In this document: positions 1-9,778 of the stretch, piece after piece
How positions within the stretch are numbered: position 1 is the first letter of the stretch
How the letters are laid out: each line of letters begins with the position of its first letter
Assembly: GCA_030374805.1 (NCBI GenBank)
Contig: JARGSG010000146.1
Span: 1 to 51,400, forward strand
Source: Gracilaria gracilis
Taxonomy: Eukaryota; Rhodophyta; Florideophyceae; Gracilariales; Gracilariaceae
Direction: 5' to 3'
DNA: 51,400 bases
Program-made: the position numbers and the translations under genes
Notes under the pieces: model-generated
The model's input: the letters and a program-made list of their open reading frames with translations, nothing else
Database searches by the model: none
Told to the model about the DNA's origin: nothing

Positions 1-1500
1 GTTTCAGTAGGTCTCTACAGTGTTCTAGTTCTGATTCAGGGAGCCACATGTCTTCATGATTAGCATAACCAAACCATATGACAGTATACTCTGACTTGTT
101 TTTCCGTTCTCGATGATTCAAGATTGCTAGCACTTCATATTCGTCCGAGCCATCAGAGAGTTTTATGGCTGTCGGCTTGGGATGATGTTTCCTCTCCGTG
201 TTTTCCTGGTGGTATCTTCTCAATAACTGAAAATGAAACACGTCATGTATTCTTCTCTGCTTCATGATAGGTCCAATATCAAGTCGGAAGGTAACTGGGC
301 TTACTTGTTCAATGATTTTAAATTGGCCACAGTATTTGATTCCCAACTTGTTCTGTGGACCTGTTTCGTCCAGATTAAGATTCTTAGTTGACAGCATGAC
401 TTGTTCTCCAACCTTCAAGTCGCATGGACTTCGTTTCTGATTGTAATAACGTTCTGATTACTCATTAATTTTGCTGATTTGGCGTCTGGTCAGTTCACAA
501 GCGTCAAAAATACTTGTGAGAAAGTCCGATGTGGCTTAATTCTGGGTAATGATTGTATAGACGGAAATAGTTCTCGGTTCTTCTCCATATGTTAGAAAAA
601 ATGTGGTGAATGTTGTTGTGGAGTTCATGGAAGAGTTGTACGCAACTTCAAATTGAACCAGATGTTCATTCCAGTTATTCTGTAGGTGGTTGACAAAACA
701 TCTAATCATTTCCTCGATCTTTTTGTTGATAACTTCTGTTTGTCCATCGGTTTGGGGATGATACGCTGATGATGGCCGAAGCTTTGTTCCAAGTAATTGG
801 AAGAATTCCTTCCAGAACTTGCTCATAAAGATTGAGTCTCTATCGGACACTATGGTTTCAGACAGTCCGTGATGACGGTAAACGTTATCTAAGTAGAGCT
901 TAGCTGTATGAACAGCTGTTACATTCTGAGTTGTAGGAATGATGCGTATCCGTTTCGAGAGACAATCTACAACGACGTAAATGGCACTGTGTCCGGACTT
1001 AGTCGTAGGTAATGCTGTGATAAAATCCATAGTAATATGATACCACTTTTTTGTTGGGGGTTCAAGAGGTTGAAGTTGTCCTTGTGGTTCCTTGGTAACT
1101 GGTTTCGTTTTCTGACATCTTTGATAGGTCTGTGTATATTTCAAGACGTCATTTCTTAATGTTTTCCATTTATTGTGTTTCCAAACTCTTTACAAGGTTT
1201 TCTTGGATCCCATATGCCCTGAAGAAGGAATGTCGTGGTTTTCAAATGAAATCTACCTTCGAATATCACCACTCGGTTCACAAAGCTTATTATTGCAATA
1301 TAGAAGTTTTCCTTTTCTATTGAATGGGAGTGCTGGACTACTGTAGACCGATGAGAATTCTTTGTCCCTTTTGTATTCGCTAGTGAATTGATAGCATATC
1401 TCTTTTAGATATTTCACTGATACAGGATATAGAATTCGGGGCTTTGTTTTTCGTATTGCTTCTTCAAGTAAAAAGAGATTACTGGCTTGCTTATCTTCGG
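1..1500 (-). pseudogene. Integrase with C-terminal chromodomain (element 1 pol, 3' part)
   Basis: DDE integrase that would insert the cDNA, followed by a chromodomain that in chromoviruses directs insertion to marked chromatin. Seen: the zinc-binding N-domain (HDIPSSGH near 1220) has a Tyr where the first Cys of the C..C pair is expected (TYQRCQ). The core shows the first Asp in MDFITALP, the second in VSDRDSIF and the Glu in GQTEVINKK, so the catalytic triad is still visible at 536-1144. A GPY/F-like segment (CGQFKIIEQVSPVTF) lies near 280-340. A chromodomain with EYEVLAILNHRE and WFGYANHEDMWLPE occupies about 1-150. In-frame stops lie at about 535 and in the 1145-1250 stretch; the frame itself is kept throughout. 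Family assignment is firm; the copy is dead. Confidence 0.9.
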
Positions 1501-1509
1501 CATTTCTCG

Positions 1510-2110
1510 GATACCTGTAGAGTGTATCTGCCACAACATTTGATTTTCCTTTGATTGGTTCGAATTTGAAGTGAAACTCTACAATTCTTTCACGCCAGCG
1601 CACTTGTCGTTGTGAAAGATTCGGTTGGTTTTCAAGGTATTTCAATGGAAAGTGATCAGAACGAACGGTGAACTTCTGACCGTTTAACTAAACTCTCCAT
1701 ACTCTGAGTGCGTCGATTACGCCGAGCAATTCCCGCTCGTGTGCGGCATAGCCTTGATCCGCAGAGTTGAGTGTTCGGAAGTGATGTGCGACAGCTCGTG
1801 TGGTAGATCCTTCTACTTGTTGCAATACAGCTCCCAATGCATATTGAAATGCATCCGTTGTGACTATTATAGGTAGGTTTGGATCAAAATGATGAAGTAC
1901 AGGGGTACGTAAAACTGCATCCTTGAGGTCTAGAAATGCAGAATTTTGTTCCTTCCCCCATCGAAATGGGTTCTTACCACAAAGAATACTAAGCGGTTTT
2001 GATATTAGCGGACAATTCTTAATGAATCTTTGGTAGTAATTCACAAGTCCAAGAAAGGCTTGTACATCGGTTTTGTTTTGTGGTGTCTCCCAATTTGATA
2101 TGGATTTCAA
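1510..2110 (-). pseudogene. RNase H domain (element 1 pol)
   Basis: Removes the RNA strand of the RNA/DNA hybrid during reverse transcription. Seen: the RT thumb/connection motif FLGLVNYYQRFI starts the segment. RNase H follows with TTDAFQYALGAVLQQ (first catalytic Asp), HERELLGVIDALRVWR (catalytic Glu region) and SDHFPLKYLE (Asp), and ends in VADTLYR, a variant of the usual ADALSR end. The segment is in the same frame as the RT upstream and the integrase downstream. A stop codon (TAG) interrupts it at about 1685, between the WRV and LNGQKF motifs, so it would not be made as one protein. Length and motif order match Ty3/gypsy RNase H. Confidence 0.85.
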
Positions 2111-3556
2111 TTTCTGTTCTTCAACTGATACTCCTTCACTGCTAACAATTTGTCAAAGATATTCGACTTTGCTTCGTAGGAACTCGCACTTCGAAAGCTT
2201 CCCATTAAGCTTGTGCGACCGAAGCTTGTCAAAGACAAGTCTGATATGTTCTATATGCTCGTCTACATTTTTGCTATAGATGAGTATGTCGACCAGATAC
2301 ACCAGAACGAATTTGTCAAGGTGTTCTTTGAGAACATTGTGCATGAGACTCATAAAGCTTGCTGGGGCATTTGCTAGACCAAATGGTAGTACGAGAAACT
2401 CATGATGTCCATACCTTGTCCTGAACGCTGTTAATGGTACGGAAGTCTCGGAGAGTCGAATTTGGTGATTTCCCCATCTGAGATCTATTTTTGAAAATAC
2501 TTTCGAACCTCGAAGTTGGTCGAATACATCGCCAATTCTCGGAATAGGGTAACTGTTCTTGACCGTGAGTCTGTTTAGTGCACGGTAATCAATACAAAGG
2601 GGTAAAATTCCACCTTATTTTGCTGCCAACAGAACTGGGGCACCCCATGGGCTTGTACTGGGGCGAATAAATCCTTGTTCAATAGGATGATCAAGTTGGG
2701 TTCTAAGTTCGTTCAATTCCTTGTCCGACATACGGCACACTCCTTTCTTTTGTAGAGTTGCATCTGGGATGAGTTCGATGTGAGAATATTGGTTTCTGTG
2801 AGGCGGTAGTCCTTTTGGTAGATTCTTGGGGAAAAGGTCCTTATAGTCTTGTACTAGTTGTATTATTCGACGGTCTTCATTTGGTTCTTGGTTTTCTTTC
2901 GTCAATGGTCGGAGTGAGACGGCAAACACAGGTAGTTTTCTTCGAACTGATTTCTTAATAGTATTCACGGATATTAGTTTCTCAGTTCGCTTCATGTTTG
3001 CAATTATGGAAACAGTTTCCGAGCCGGGCATGAAAGATATTTCATTGGTTCTATGGTTGATACATGGATTGTATTTGTGCAACCAGTCTTTTCCTAATAT
3101 GACGTCATATCTATATAATGTGCATATTGCGAAGCGTCCTTTCTCATGGAAATTTCCAATGTTGATATCTACTCCTTCTTCTTTGGTTTTTTGGAGAACA
3201 GTAATGGAGCCGTTAACCATTTTGGCTTCATAACTGGTAGAAATGGCTGGTATTCTCATATTCTTGCAGATGGCTTTTGATAAATAACTTGTCTCAGATC
3301 CGTTATCAATTAGAGCCATGCATTTTCTTCCATTCACTTTTATAGAAGCGAGGAGTAGTCCGACAGAAGAGGTTTCGAATGGTGACGCTAAATGAGACGT
3401 AAGTAGTCTATTTTTTCCGTTTCTCGGTGGGGTTCTGTGGTGTCCTTGGTTATCTGCAGATTCGGTGGTTTCGTTAGTGACTGATGCTTCCAACGGATGT
3501 ACTTCTATGGAATTCAATGGGTTACAATGGGGTTTCACTGGAACTGACGTGAGCAC
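2111..3556 (-). pseudogene. Protease and reverse transcriptase (element 1 pol, 5' part)
   Basis: Seen: an aspartic protease-like stretch CMALIDNGSETSYLSK, where the usual D-T/S-G triad reads D-N-G. After about 200 residues come RT motifs FIRPSTSPWGAPVLL, LCIDYRALNRLTVKNSYPIP, LPFGLANAPASF and FVLVYLVDILIYS. The last is the catalytic YxDD box, but it reads YLVD: one of the two metal-binding Asp residues is replaced by Val, which should abolish polymerisation. Stops at about 2612 (TAA) and 2153 (TGA) split the frame, yet all pieces remain in register. The identity is certain from motif order; the activity is lost. The Asn in the protease triad may be an older change or further decay. Confidence 0.9.
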
Positions 3557-4381
3557 GGAAGTTGATCCGAGTGTCAGTTCCTCTTAGAGCTTTTTTGGGG
3601 AGCGCTGGTCGCGCGCCATGTGCCCAGGCTGTCGGCAACGGAAGAAAAGTGCTAGTTTCCGGCAATTTTCGCGTTCTTCCTTAGTTAACTTCTTCAACCT
3701 TATATTTCCAATATCCATTAGTACCGGTCCTTGAGATGATCCAGAGCCGTCTACCCGCCTGGCAAATCGTGCTTGTCCACCCCTTTGAAAAGCTGACTGC
3801 GCCCGTTCGGCGTCTTTCATTGCTTCAATGAGAGACTTGTATTCGTTCGTGCACAGTTCCTTCCAAATGTAACTTCTCAGGACTCTAGTGTATCTATCAA
3901 GCTGTACTTCCATGCTGATATTTGGAATTTTGAGTACAATTTTGAAGAAGTCCTCATTGTATTGCTGAACGTCCTTATACTGCTTTCATTTGCTCTGTTT
4001 GTCTCGTGCGTGTTTCTCCTTATTGACAGTGGTGAACCTCTTTTTCAAATGTTCAAGAAGATCCTCAAGAGTATTAAGTTCTGTTCCATTTCGTTTTTGG
4101 GCCAGATACCACTCATGTGCTGAACCACTGATGTAACTGAGAGCGAAAATAACAGCTTTCTCGTCGTGTGTTCCATCCAGATAATTCCTGATATGAGTGA
4201 TCTAAATCTCAATATTTTGGTTTCCAGTGTATGTAGGAGGCTTATGGATCTTTGGACTTCAAGAGAAACCTTCTTTGTTGACTAGAATAGTCAACTAAGT
4301 TCCCAATGCTGAAATCTTGGTTTGGGCTTCTTGTTGCAATATTTCCATTTGGGACCTCGTTTCATCTAACGGGCGAGACAT
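3557..4381 (-). pseudogene. Gag (element 1)
   Basis: Structural protein that would form the virus-like particle. The start is taken at the ATG complementary to 4379-4381 because the frame matches pol exactly and the first residues (MSRPLDETRSQMEILQQ) form a helical, Gln/Glu-rich N-terminus usual for this family. Downstream are a gag-like helical stretch (KDVQQYNEDFFKIVLKIPNI) and, near the end, a retroviral zinc knuckle in which the first and last Cys are lost (FFRCRQPGHMARDQ), so zinc binding is doubtful. In-frame stops lie near 4295, 4265 and 3990. There is no frameshift between gag and pol: the element probably encoded one gag-pol polyprotein. Confidence 0.8.
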
Positions 4382-4539
4382 ATTCTGTAACATCTGAGTA
4401 GCGCGTAGGAGGGGTACCTTCATTGCCTTGAGTGGTCTTCATCGTAGTGCTTTTATGAATTAAAAACCCTTCGAAATTGGTTCAAAATCGCAGGTTTTGG
4501 GATATGGCATAAAAATATTTTTTTAGTTCCAGACGAGCC

Positions 4540-4613
4540 GTTGCCGTGCGTGTGACCTAGTGTTTAGGCGGCGTGGTGAGCACTAAAGAGGTCTTGAGTT
4601 CGATTCCCTTCGC
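4540..4613 (+). repeat. tRNA-like sequence with A-box and B-box (SINE-head-like)
   Basis: Seen: an A-box-like GTGACCTAGTGTTTAGG at 4551-4567 and a near-consensus B-box GAGTTCGATTCCC at 4596-4608, about 43 nt apart, as in tRNA genes and tRNA-derived SINEs. It lies in the leader of element 1, on the opposite strand. I could not fold a good acceptor stem or anticodon arm, so a working tRNA gene is unlikely. It could be a SINE head, a decayed tRNA, or a captured piece of the element's own primer biology. Confidence 0.5.
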
Positions 4614-4923
4614 TGTAAGATGGCAATTAGCAAATCGGAGTGGCCAAATTAAGGTTTCTTAAGTTCAATTACGATGCGTCAAGTGTTTGGGAAGATGGTA
4701 GGCTCTATACGGCTACTTCTCCCTTGACAATGCAAAGTAGTGAGAACGTAGCGGACACTGGAACACAGCCACAAACGGTAGCTCAAAGTGCAGAACGACC
4801 GATTCTTGGAACCTTTTGTCAACTTGCTATCTTGATCCTATTTTTTACTTAAAAGTAGCGCTGTTGACGTAGGTTTTCTTTTTTGACAGCTGCCAGATGC
4901 TTGCGTCCACCACGATGATCCTA

Positions 4924-5490
4924 TTAGTGCTTCCAGTAGTTGAAGGAGAGTATCCTACAATCGTAAAAACCTGGTGGGGAACGCTTGTTCAGGACCTTGT
5001 TGCGGTGTCGGCTACCAGACCAATGTTCGCGGAGTTGCGCACGGCTGTTGAAACGGAGACCACAATCGTCGCAACGAGAGCCTCTGAGGCTGCGTTTGAG
5101 GGTAAGTTTACGCTGGCGTTTGGTACGGTTAGTCGCCACGCGTAAGATGTGTATGTTAGCCGCGTCGGTGATGGGTAGTATACGATGCCGACCAACTTGA
5201 GGAGCCTCGTTAGCTTCAACAGGAGACCGGATTCTGCTGACAAGCGGGTTGCCAACAGCAGCGGGTTGTTGTCACAAGGGTGACGACGGCGGCGAGGGAG
5301 TGTAAACCAGGGGAGACCGGAGTTCCAAGGTGAAGAATTGGTTGACCAGAGGGCTATGAGCGGTGTTGACTTGGGATGAGGGGGACGGCGGCGAAGACGC
5401 TGGTTCGGAGGAAAGATGCGTGTTGGTTGAGAACGACGGCGTTGCCGGCGGTACCTGGAAACGGGGTATTGGGCTCACTGGAAACACCCC
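4924..5490 (-). pseudogene. Extra leader ORF with U1/matrin-type C2H2 zinc finger (element 1)
   Basis: Function unknown. Seen: between the primer-binding site and gag, on the element's coding strand, a reading frame runs from about 5490 to 4924 with a single TGA at 5272-5274. The N-terminal part is rich in Pro and Ser (SSEPASSPPSPSSQ). After the stop the frame continues to a Lys/Arg-rich stretch (NRTKRQRKLTLKRSLRG) and then a finger of the form C-x2-C-x12-H-x5-H (CDDCGLRFNSRAQLREHWSG) matching the U1/matrin/JAZ class, which in known proteins binds RNA, often double-stranded. The frame differs from gag-pol. A branch-point-like TACTGAC and a CAG before the ORF, with a GTAAGTAT at the primer-binding site, would allow a spliced transcript; that is inference. 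Confidence 0.5.
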
Positions 5491-5618
5491 AGGAGGGGTC
5501 AGAAATCAACAGTCAGTAATGAGCTGGATGCCTTGGCTCATCCAAACCTAGACAATTTTGTCTAGCAAAATCCACTAGGTCTGGATGGTCACGCAGTTTC
5601 AAGCAAGCGCAATACTTA

Positions 5619-5633
5619 CTTGCGATGCTACCA
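5619..5633 (-). other. Primer-binding site, initiator-tRNA-Met type (element 1)
   Basis: On the minus strand the sequence TGGTAGCATCGCAAG begins one base inside the LTR boundary. Its complement gives a tRNA 3' end with CCA, discriminator A and an acceptor strand CGATGCT. That implies a 5' strand AGCATCG and therefore an A1:U72 pair, the hallmark of eukaryotic initiator tRNA. This fits the usual primer of Ty3/gypsy elements. Confidence 0.65.
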
Positions 5634-5634
5634 A

Positions 5635-6135
5635 TGTTATGGTTGAGAAGGTGAACGATGGTGATCAGCCAAGGAGAAGTCGGCGGGTCGACCAGAGTTT
5701 ATGTAGAGAATCAGACCTTCGAAATAAATCCTATCAGTGACGGTATTCTAAATAACAAATCACATTGGGCCACATGCGAACAATTTGTTGAGCGTAGAAA
5801 CTATTGTTAAAGTTGACGTGGAACAGAAGCTTCCAGAAACTTCTAGAAGGTTCAGATTTGTACAACAATGTAATACTTACAGCTTCTCCAAATATGTTGA
5901 CAGTGCCTATGTGACGTCATCAACGCCGACACTGATGGTAGTGACGACACAGATAACTTCTTTGAAGCCTTTAAATGTCATAAGGTGTCACACAGGAGCT
6001 TCGAAGGTCCAATGGGTATTAAATCGGGCCGCAAGGCCTCGATGAGTCCATTAAACGCATTAAATATGAATTTCTAAAAGCAGTAAATATCATAAAATAG
6101 TAAAAGAAGAAATAGAAATCGATGAAATCCTAACA
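5635..6135 (-). repeat. 5' LTR of element 1 (about 501 bp)
   Basis: On the plus strand the segment starts TGTTATGG and ends CCTAACA, giving the inverted TGTTA/TAACA termini expected of an LTR. It sits one base from the primer-binding site at the correct end for a minus-strand element. The partner LTR lies outside the window, so identity between LTRs and the target-site duplication cannot be checked; the flanking bases at the outer side are CTACC (6136-6140). Confidence 0.7.
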
Positions 6136-9100
6136 ACTACCCAGCACATCCCCTTATTCTACTTGTACATGCCACCAATCGCTGGCATTCTTCCGCTAAC
6201 TGTACACGTGGCCAGACCACTGCTTTTGCACAAAGCTGCAAAACCCCCTTCGTACCTGTACTTCCCATCGGATACGCAGCATACCTGCTCGGGCCTAGTA
6301 TACCACAAATCCCGCTTTTACACTTGGGCTCCGCCCTCGGATGGCCTCGCACCGTCGCTAAGTCGCTTTGCCTATGCCTGTATGGTTGAGAGAACGCCAT
6401 GGTGCCACTTCAGAGAATTTGCCCATGAATGGCGGGGCAAAGTAATGCAATAATTTTGGGAACGGGATAAGCAAAACGGAGCCTAGACGAGTGCAGATGG
6501 CAAGCAAACCGAGCTGAGAGATACGAAGTGGTCCACGAATTGCAGATCAGAGGGCGCTGCCCGTTTACGGAGCATATAAGAATACTACATGCGGTACATA
6601 CCGAACGAGGATTTTTGCGTACCGGTCTCGTTCCCAACGACGTCCCCATGCGACGCACGTTTAATAGGAGGTGCACTATTCTCTAACTGGAGGCCCTATC
6701 GGTCTTCAAAGGGTACATGTAGAACGGAGTCTACCACATTTATGCTTGGCCGAAAACAAAGTGTCTGCGTGGCGTTTGTCTCGCAGGGCGATTTTAAATA
6801 TATAGCTTTCGTACGGTACACATGACGCATCTCTGTCCTCTCGGCCGTGTACTCGAGCGTGTAACGTCCCAAGGGGACAAGGGTGGAATTAGCGCCGTGC
6901 TTGCACTGTGTTCGACGGATTTCGTAAACGGAAGTGCCTTGATGCTCTTAGGGGTCGCATTTTTTGTGTACGCCCGGCTTGTCAGATCTTTCCGCTCAGT
7001 CCACTGATATACGCATCGTTAGAGTCCGTGAGGCACGGCTACACGCAAAGGTTGTCATCGTGATCAGTGGCGGGTTCATGGTGCCGTACGGCCATGTGAC
7101 GTACTATTTTCTCGAATACTCCGTATTCCGGCAACAGCAACAGGCGCGGTTTCGAACGGACACGGTACTACAGCGTCGAAGATCCCCTGGGGATACAGTG
7201 ACCATACGGAAAGTGAACGAAAGTGGATACACGGTCATGGCCCAAGGGGCACCCATGCAGAGTGAGCGCGGAGCATGCGAACGGTGGTGAAACGAATGCT
7301 GTCGAAGTCGGCGTGACGTCGTAACTACTGTTTCTAGTCCTCCAAAAAGTTTAATCCATTCTTAACATATCATCCGCGAGGAGCCTGTACAAGGCCGTAC
7401 GCATCGGGGCAATTCCGAACCGTCAGTGATGCGCTAATCCAGCTTTAAAAGAGTGCGTGCCGAGCGGTTTCATACCCGAATGGGTTACTTCCATCTCACT
7501 CGCGTTCGCAATATGGCTCCGAATCCGGGCGTCTCAGGCGAATCTTCAAACGCGGCGACCTTTCCGTTCGGTACCATTACCAGGTAAGAATTATAATCAC
7601 CGTTACCGTTGTTGGTTTATTGCTCCTCTTTGAAAAAAGCAGGTTCCGCTTCCGTGTCGGAACACTCCATGCAAGGATTTCCCGATTTTGCACTGTTTGA
7701 TGCTATTCCCATATCGCTTCCGATGTGAGATATGGCCATTCGAAACCCGAAGAAGACGATCATGGAAGCCTGTCAAGATCGTTGAAACCACCTGCCGGTC
7801 ATAACGGGGAGGAACAACGAGGAGACCTACGGGCAATTCGTTATGTTATATCTCCGTTGCCCGGAGGAGAATTACTATCAAAACGCGATGCAGCGTCTCT
7901 TTCATCGCTGCTCATTCGACCCAGCCTTTAGTGCGATGGACGCGAATGTGCTGGGAATTGTTATGCTCGAACCACTGTAAGACAAATTGTACTGCTTGAA
8001 CCGTCAACGGTGGGGCAGCAACGCTGCAACCGAAGCCCGTATCCAGGCGTCCCACGAGTTCCTGTACAGTTGGAACAACGTTGCGTTTTTCTATATGCCC
8101 GGATGTTGCGAAACAGAATTAAAATGCCGGACGAACGAGTTGTGGACCAGTCTGGACATCTCGCACAACCTTTCGATGCCCACTGCTTCTGTATTGGCAT
8201 ACCATTTGAAAGAATTTCTCAAGGTAGCGCCCATGGGAGGCGTCGTCCGACAGGTCTTGTTTATCGAATCGGCGGTATTCGCCTTCATGGCATTTCTCCA
8301 GGTGGACCACGAAGATACCTAGGTGTTTACCCGAGAGGGCGACGATCGTCTGTTCCACAAGAACGATACGCCCAAGTAGTGGCGCCTATTCCCGACGCCG
8401 TATAAACTGATATGCATCCTTGCGGATATGGGTCTCCAGAAAGATCTTCGTAACACTCTGTCCCGTCCGGAGGTCAGCGAAAAACTTCTGCAGTACGGCC
8501 CAGAAAACGATTGGGATCAGACCCCGGGGTTCTTATGCTATGATTACTACTTCGATACGTTTCCTCTGATGCTGTTAACCGGAATAGGAGAGACACCGAT
8601 TTCTCGGTTCCAAGGGCAGCAAAAGTTTCCTCTCGTAGCCCTTCAAGACCATTGTCGTCTTCTTTCCACGTGGTTTCATGGCGCAGGGCTTCGAAGAAGT
8701 GGCGTTGCTTCGGACTCCGACGGTCACAGCATTCGAGACGAAGATTGTGTCCGAATCGGGAGTGCAGGTGGGATCCGGGTGAAAATCTTTGGACTAAACG
8801 GGGTTCCTTGTTGAGGATAACGCCATCTCGCATGAAAATAGTGATATTCACAAGTTTTTAATGGCTCTACGTGCGGGATGTATTCCGTTCAGAGAAGAGG
8901 AGCCGGCGACGTTAGATGGCACCCTGTTGGTTACCCGAGTACAAATGCGCCCCGCAGTCAGTGCCGGGACTGCTTTCCTTGAGCAGCCTCAGACGCAGGT
9001 TAACCTCATGACATATCTCCGCGTTCACAGGCTGTTAGTGTTGGCCTCGTACAAGATTTCAGTTGCGGCTGAGACGCGTACCGACCCTGGACGCCTACCC

Positions 9101-9655
9101 ACCCTTGTCCGAGCGGAACGCCCATGGAGACCCTCGCTCCTATTTTATGGGAGCTTGTGACCCAGGTCAATGCAGGCGTGGCGGAACAGGTCTACTTGGA
9201 TGCTGCTGTGAAATAGATCGTGCAAAACATCCGCCATGCGGCCGAGTCCTTCTCCAAGGGCCACGAGCTAATTCCATTTGCTCCTCCGTCCGGAACTCCG
9301 TCGAAGGGGCAGGCCCAAAAAGATTGTGACGCGGGACCGAGCGGTGCCAGACAGGCTACCGAATGGAAGGTTCGTCAAGAATAGGTGGCACTGCAGACGG
9401 TCGAAGATCTTCGGGCGACTTTTCCAGGCGGAGGTCAGGGCGGTGCGCAGAACACGACATAAACCGAATCCTCATCGAGCCTGCTCCTTTACCATCAAAC
9501 TAATAGGGCAGTTAGAAAAATGTCGTGGCAATTAGCCGTGGCCTGGGACCTCACAAGTTCTTCAGTCAACGAGTTTCAAGACAAGATCGAGATTGGGTGG
9601 CGGTTCGGCTGTGGGTCGTGGCTAAGCGCCCTGGGGCGCATGGGGGCCGCACTAT
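6136..9655 (+). pseudogene. Unidentified long decayed reading frame
   Basis: I do not recognise this gene. Seen: on the plus strand one frame keeps long open stretches from 6136 to about 8640 (notably 6136-6453, 6589-6825, 6964-7290, 7987-8322 and 8320-8640). It is interrupted by scattered TAA/TAG/TGA, and a neighbouring frame carries the open stretch at 6822-6965. Near 8643 the open frame shifts (8645-9160), and from about 9124 it returns to the first frame until about 9655. Peptides look coding, for example NNVAFFYMPGCCETELK and QASHEFLYSW. The tail is Gly/Gln/Ser-rich (FPGGGQGGAQNTT). No polymerase, protease or zinc-binding motif was found. About 1,170 codons are represented and the 5' part is cut off by the element 1 LTR. 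A capsid-like or other viral or transposon protein is possible but unsupported. Confidence 0.45.
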
Positions 9656-9778
9656 GAAGGCTGGTTAAACTAAAACTTTTTCGTTTGCCGTGCGGGCTTC
9701 TAGTGTATTTCGTAAGTAAGCTTGTCATTGTTTATGATGTGTAGACCAATAGCATATCGTTCTGGATGCGCCTCTGTC

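Larger units (their letters stand above)
1..6135 (-). mobile_element. Chromovirus (Ty3/gypsy LTR retrotransposon), element 1, 3' end outside window
   Basis: Seen: reading the minus strand from 6135 downward there is an LTR with TGTTA...TAACA ends, a primer-binding site next to it, a leader of about 1.2 kb, then gag, protease, reverse transcriptase, RNase H, integrase and a chromodomain in the order typical of chromoviruses. The 3' LTR would lie left of position 1. The whole gag-pol from the gag ATG at 4379-4381 to position 1 lies in one reading frame, interrupted only by stop codons and not by indels, so this copy looks younger than the frameshifted genes around it. It appears to have inserted into the unidentified reading frame that resumes at 6136. 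Autonomous movement is impossible: the RT YxDD motif has lost an Asp and several stops are present. Confidence 0.9.

Noticed and set aside
4540..4613. Functional tRNA gene
   Set aside because: A- and B-boxes are visible, but no convincing acceptor stem or anticodon arm; kept only as tRNA-like sequence.
7583..7641. 59-bp intron (GTAAGA ... AAAAAGCAG) in the unidentified reading frame
   Set aside because: Splicing would move the reading frame away from the long open stretch that follows, and no other intron supports it.
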